From assembly GCA_963922495.1 (NCBI GenBank), contig CAWUIH010000092.1, positions 1-5,502 on the forward strand: a DNA stretch of 5,502 bases, written 5' to 3'. This document shows, in pieces, positions 5,409-5,502 of this stretch. Position 1 is the stretch's first letter; every line of letters starts with the position of its first letter. Source of the stretch: CAWUIH01 sp963922495 (GTDB lineage: Bacteria > Pseudomonadota > Gammaproteobacteria > Coxiellales > Coxiellaceae). The translations under genes and the position numbers were made by a program. The notes beneath the pieces were generated by a model, which made no database searches, had not been told where the DNA came from, and saw only the letters and a list, made by a program, of their open reading frames with translations.

Positions 5409-5502
5409 ATGTATATTCTGGGCATAGAATCTTCTTGCGATGAAACAGCAGTTGCTATTTATTCTGATAACGGCTTACTGGCCCATCAAATTCATAGTCA
5501 AG
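5409..5502 (+). CDS. tsaD: TsaD, tRNA N6-threonylcarbamoyladenosine transferase subunit (5' part, runs off the window)
   Basis: The first 31 codons read MYILGIESSCDETAVAIYSD then NGLLAHQIHSQ. This is the highly conserved N terminus of TsaD (also called Gcp or YgjD), an ASKHA-fold protein whose GIE-(T/S)-SCDET segment forms part of the nucleotide-binding site. With TsaB and TsaE it transfers the threonylcarbamoyl group made by TsaC to A37 of ANN-decoding tRNAs. The ATG lies eight bases after the mdh stop with no Shine-Dalgarno, so it probably depends on coupling to mdh. The metal-binding histidines and the rest of the protein are outside the window. Confidence 0.93.
   Translation, partial: MYILGIESSCDETAVAIYSDNGLLAHQIHSQ

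Noticed and set aside
5152..5425. Two minus-strand ORFs opposite the 3' end of mdh
   Set aside because: Both are antisense to conserved Mdh sequence and have no recognisable features.

Overview
The window is AT-rich, densely packed chromosomal DNA carrying housekeeping genes, most likely from a gammaproteobacterium. The evidence is the HemW, NudE and CysQ sequences, a YchJ-type protein and a type 2 NAD malate dehydrogenase. The low GC, together with this gene set, is reminiscent of Legionellales/Coxiella-like host-associated bacteria. That placement is an inference from protein character, not a measured phylogeny. No insertion sequence, phage gene, tRNA, rRNA or CRISPR array is visible.

Layout: (1) Positions 1-1394 on the plus strand hold three overlapping genes rich in cysteine: the C-terminal end of a thioredoxin-like (2Fe-2S) ferredoxin-domain protein, a DUF2797 protein with a cysteine-rich region followed by a GIY-YIG-like stretch, and a YchJ/UPF0225 protein with a SEC-C zinc motif. 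Their ends overlap by 8 and 26 bases, so they look like one transcript. (2) Positions 1395-1745 hold no clear gene. They contain a short basic ORF that begins inside ychJ, and a hydrophobic reading frame that seems to continue in a second frame, as expected for a small two-helix membrane protein with a frameshift. (3) Positions 1746-2873 on the minus strand encode HemW, the radical-SAM heme chaperone formerly called HemN-like. (4) Positions 2874-3045 are a divergent promoter region with a perfect TATAAT hexamer just before hemW and two short inverted repeats. (5) Positions 3046-5502 on the plus strand form a tight run: nudE, cysQ, mdh and the first 31 codons of tsaD. nudE/cysQ overlap by 14 bases, cysQ/mdh by 4, and mdh/tsaD are 8 bases apart.

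Functionally, NudE (hydrolysis of ADP-ribose and related dinucleotides) and CysQ (hydrolysis of 3'-phosphoadenosine 5'-phosphate) both clear adenine-nucleotide by-products. Mdh is a TCA-cycle enzyme and TsaD makes the tRNA t6A modification. HemW handles heme. I see no strong intrinsic terminator anywhere, including between the convergent ychJ and hemW genes. The window is mostly ordinary; the points most worth checking are the 1395-1745 gap, the DUF2797 protein and the possible leaderless start of hemW.
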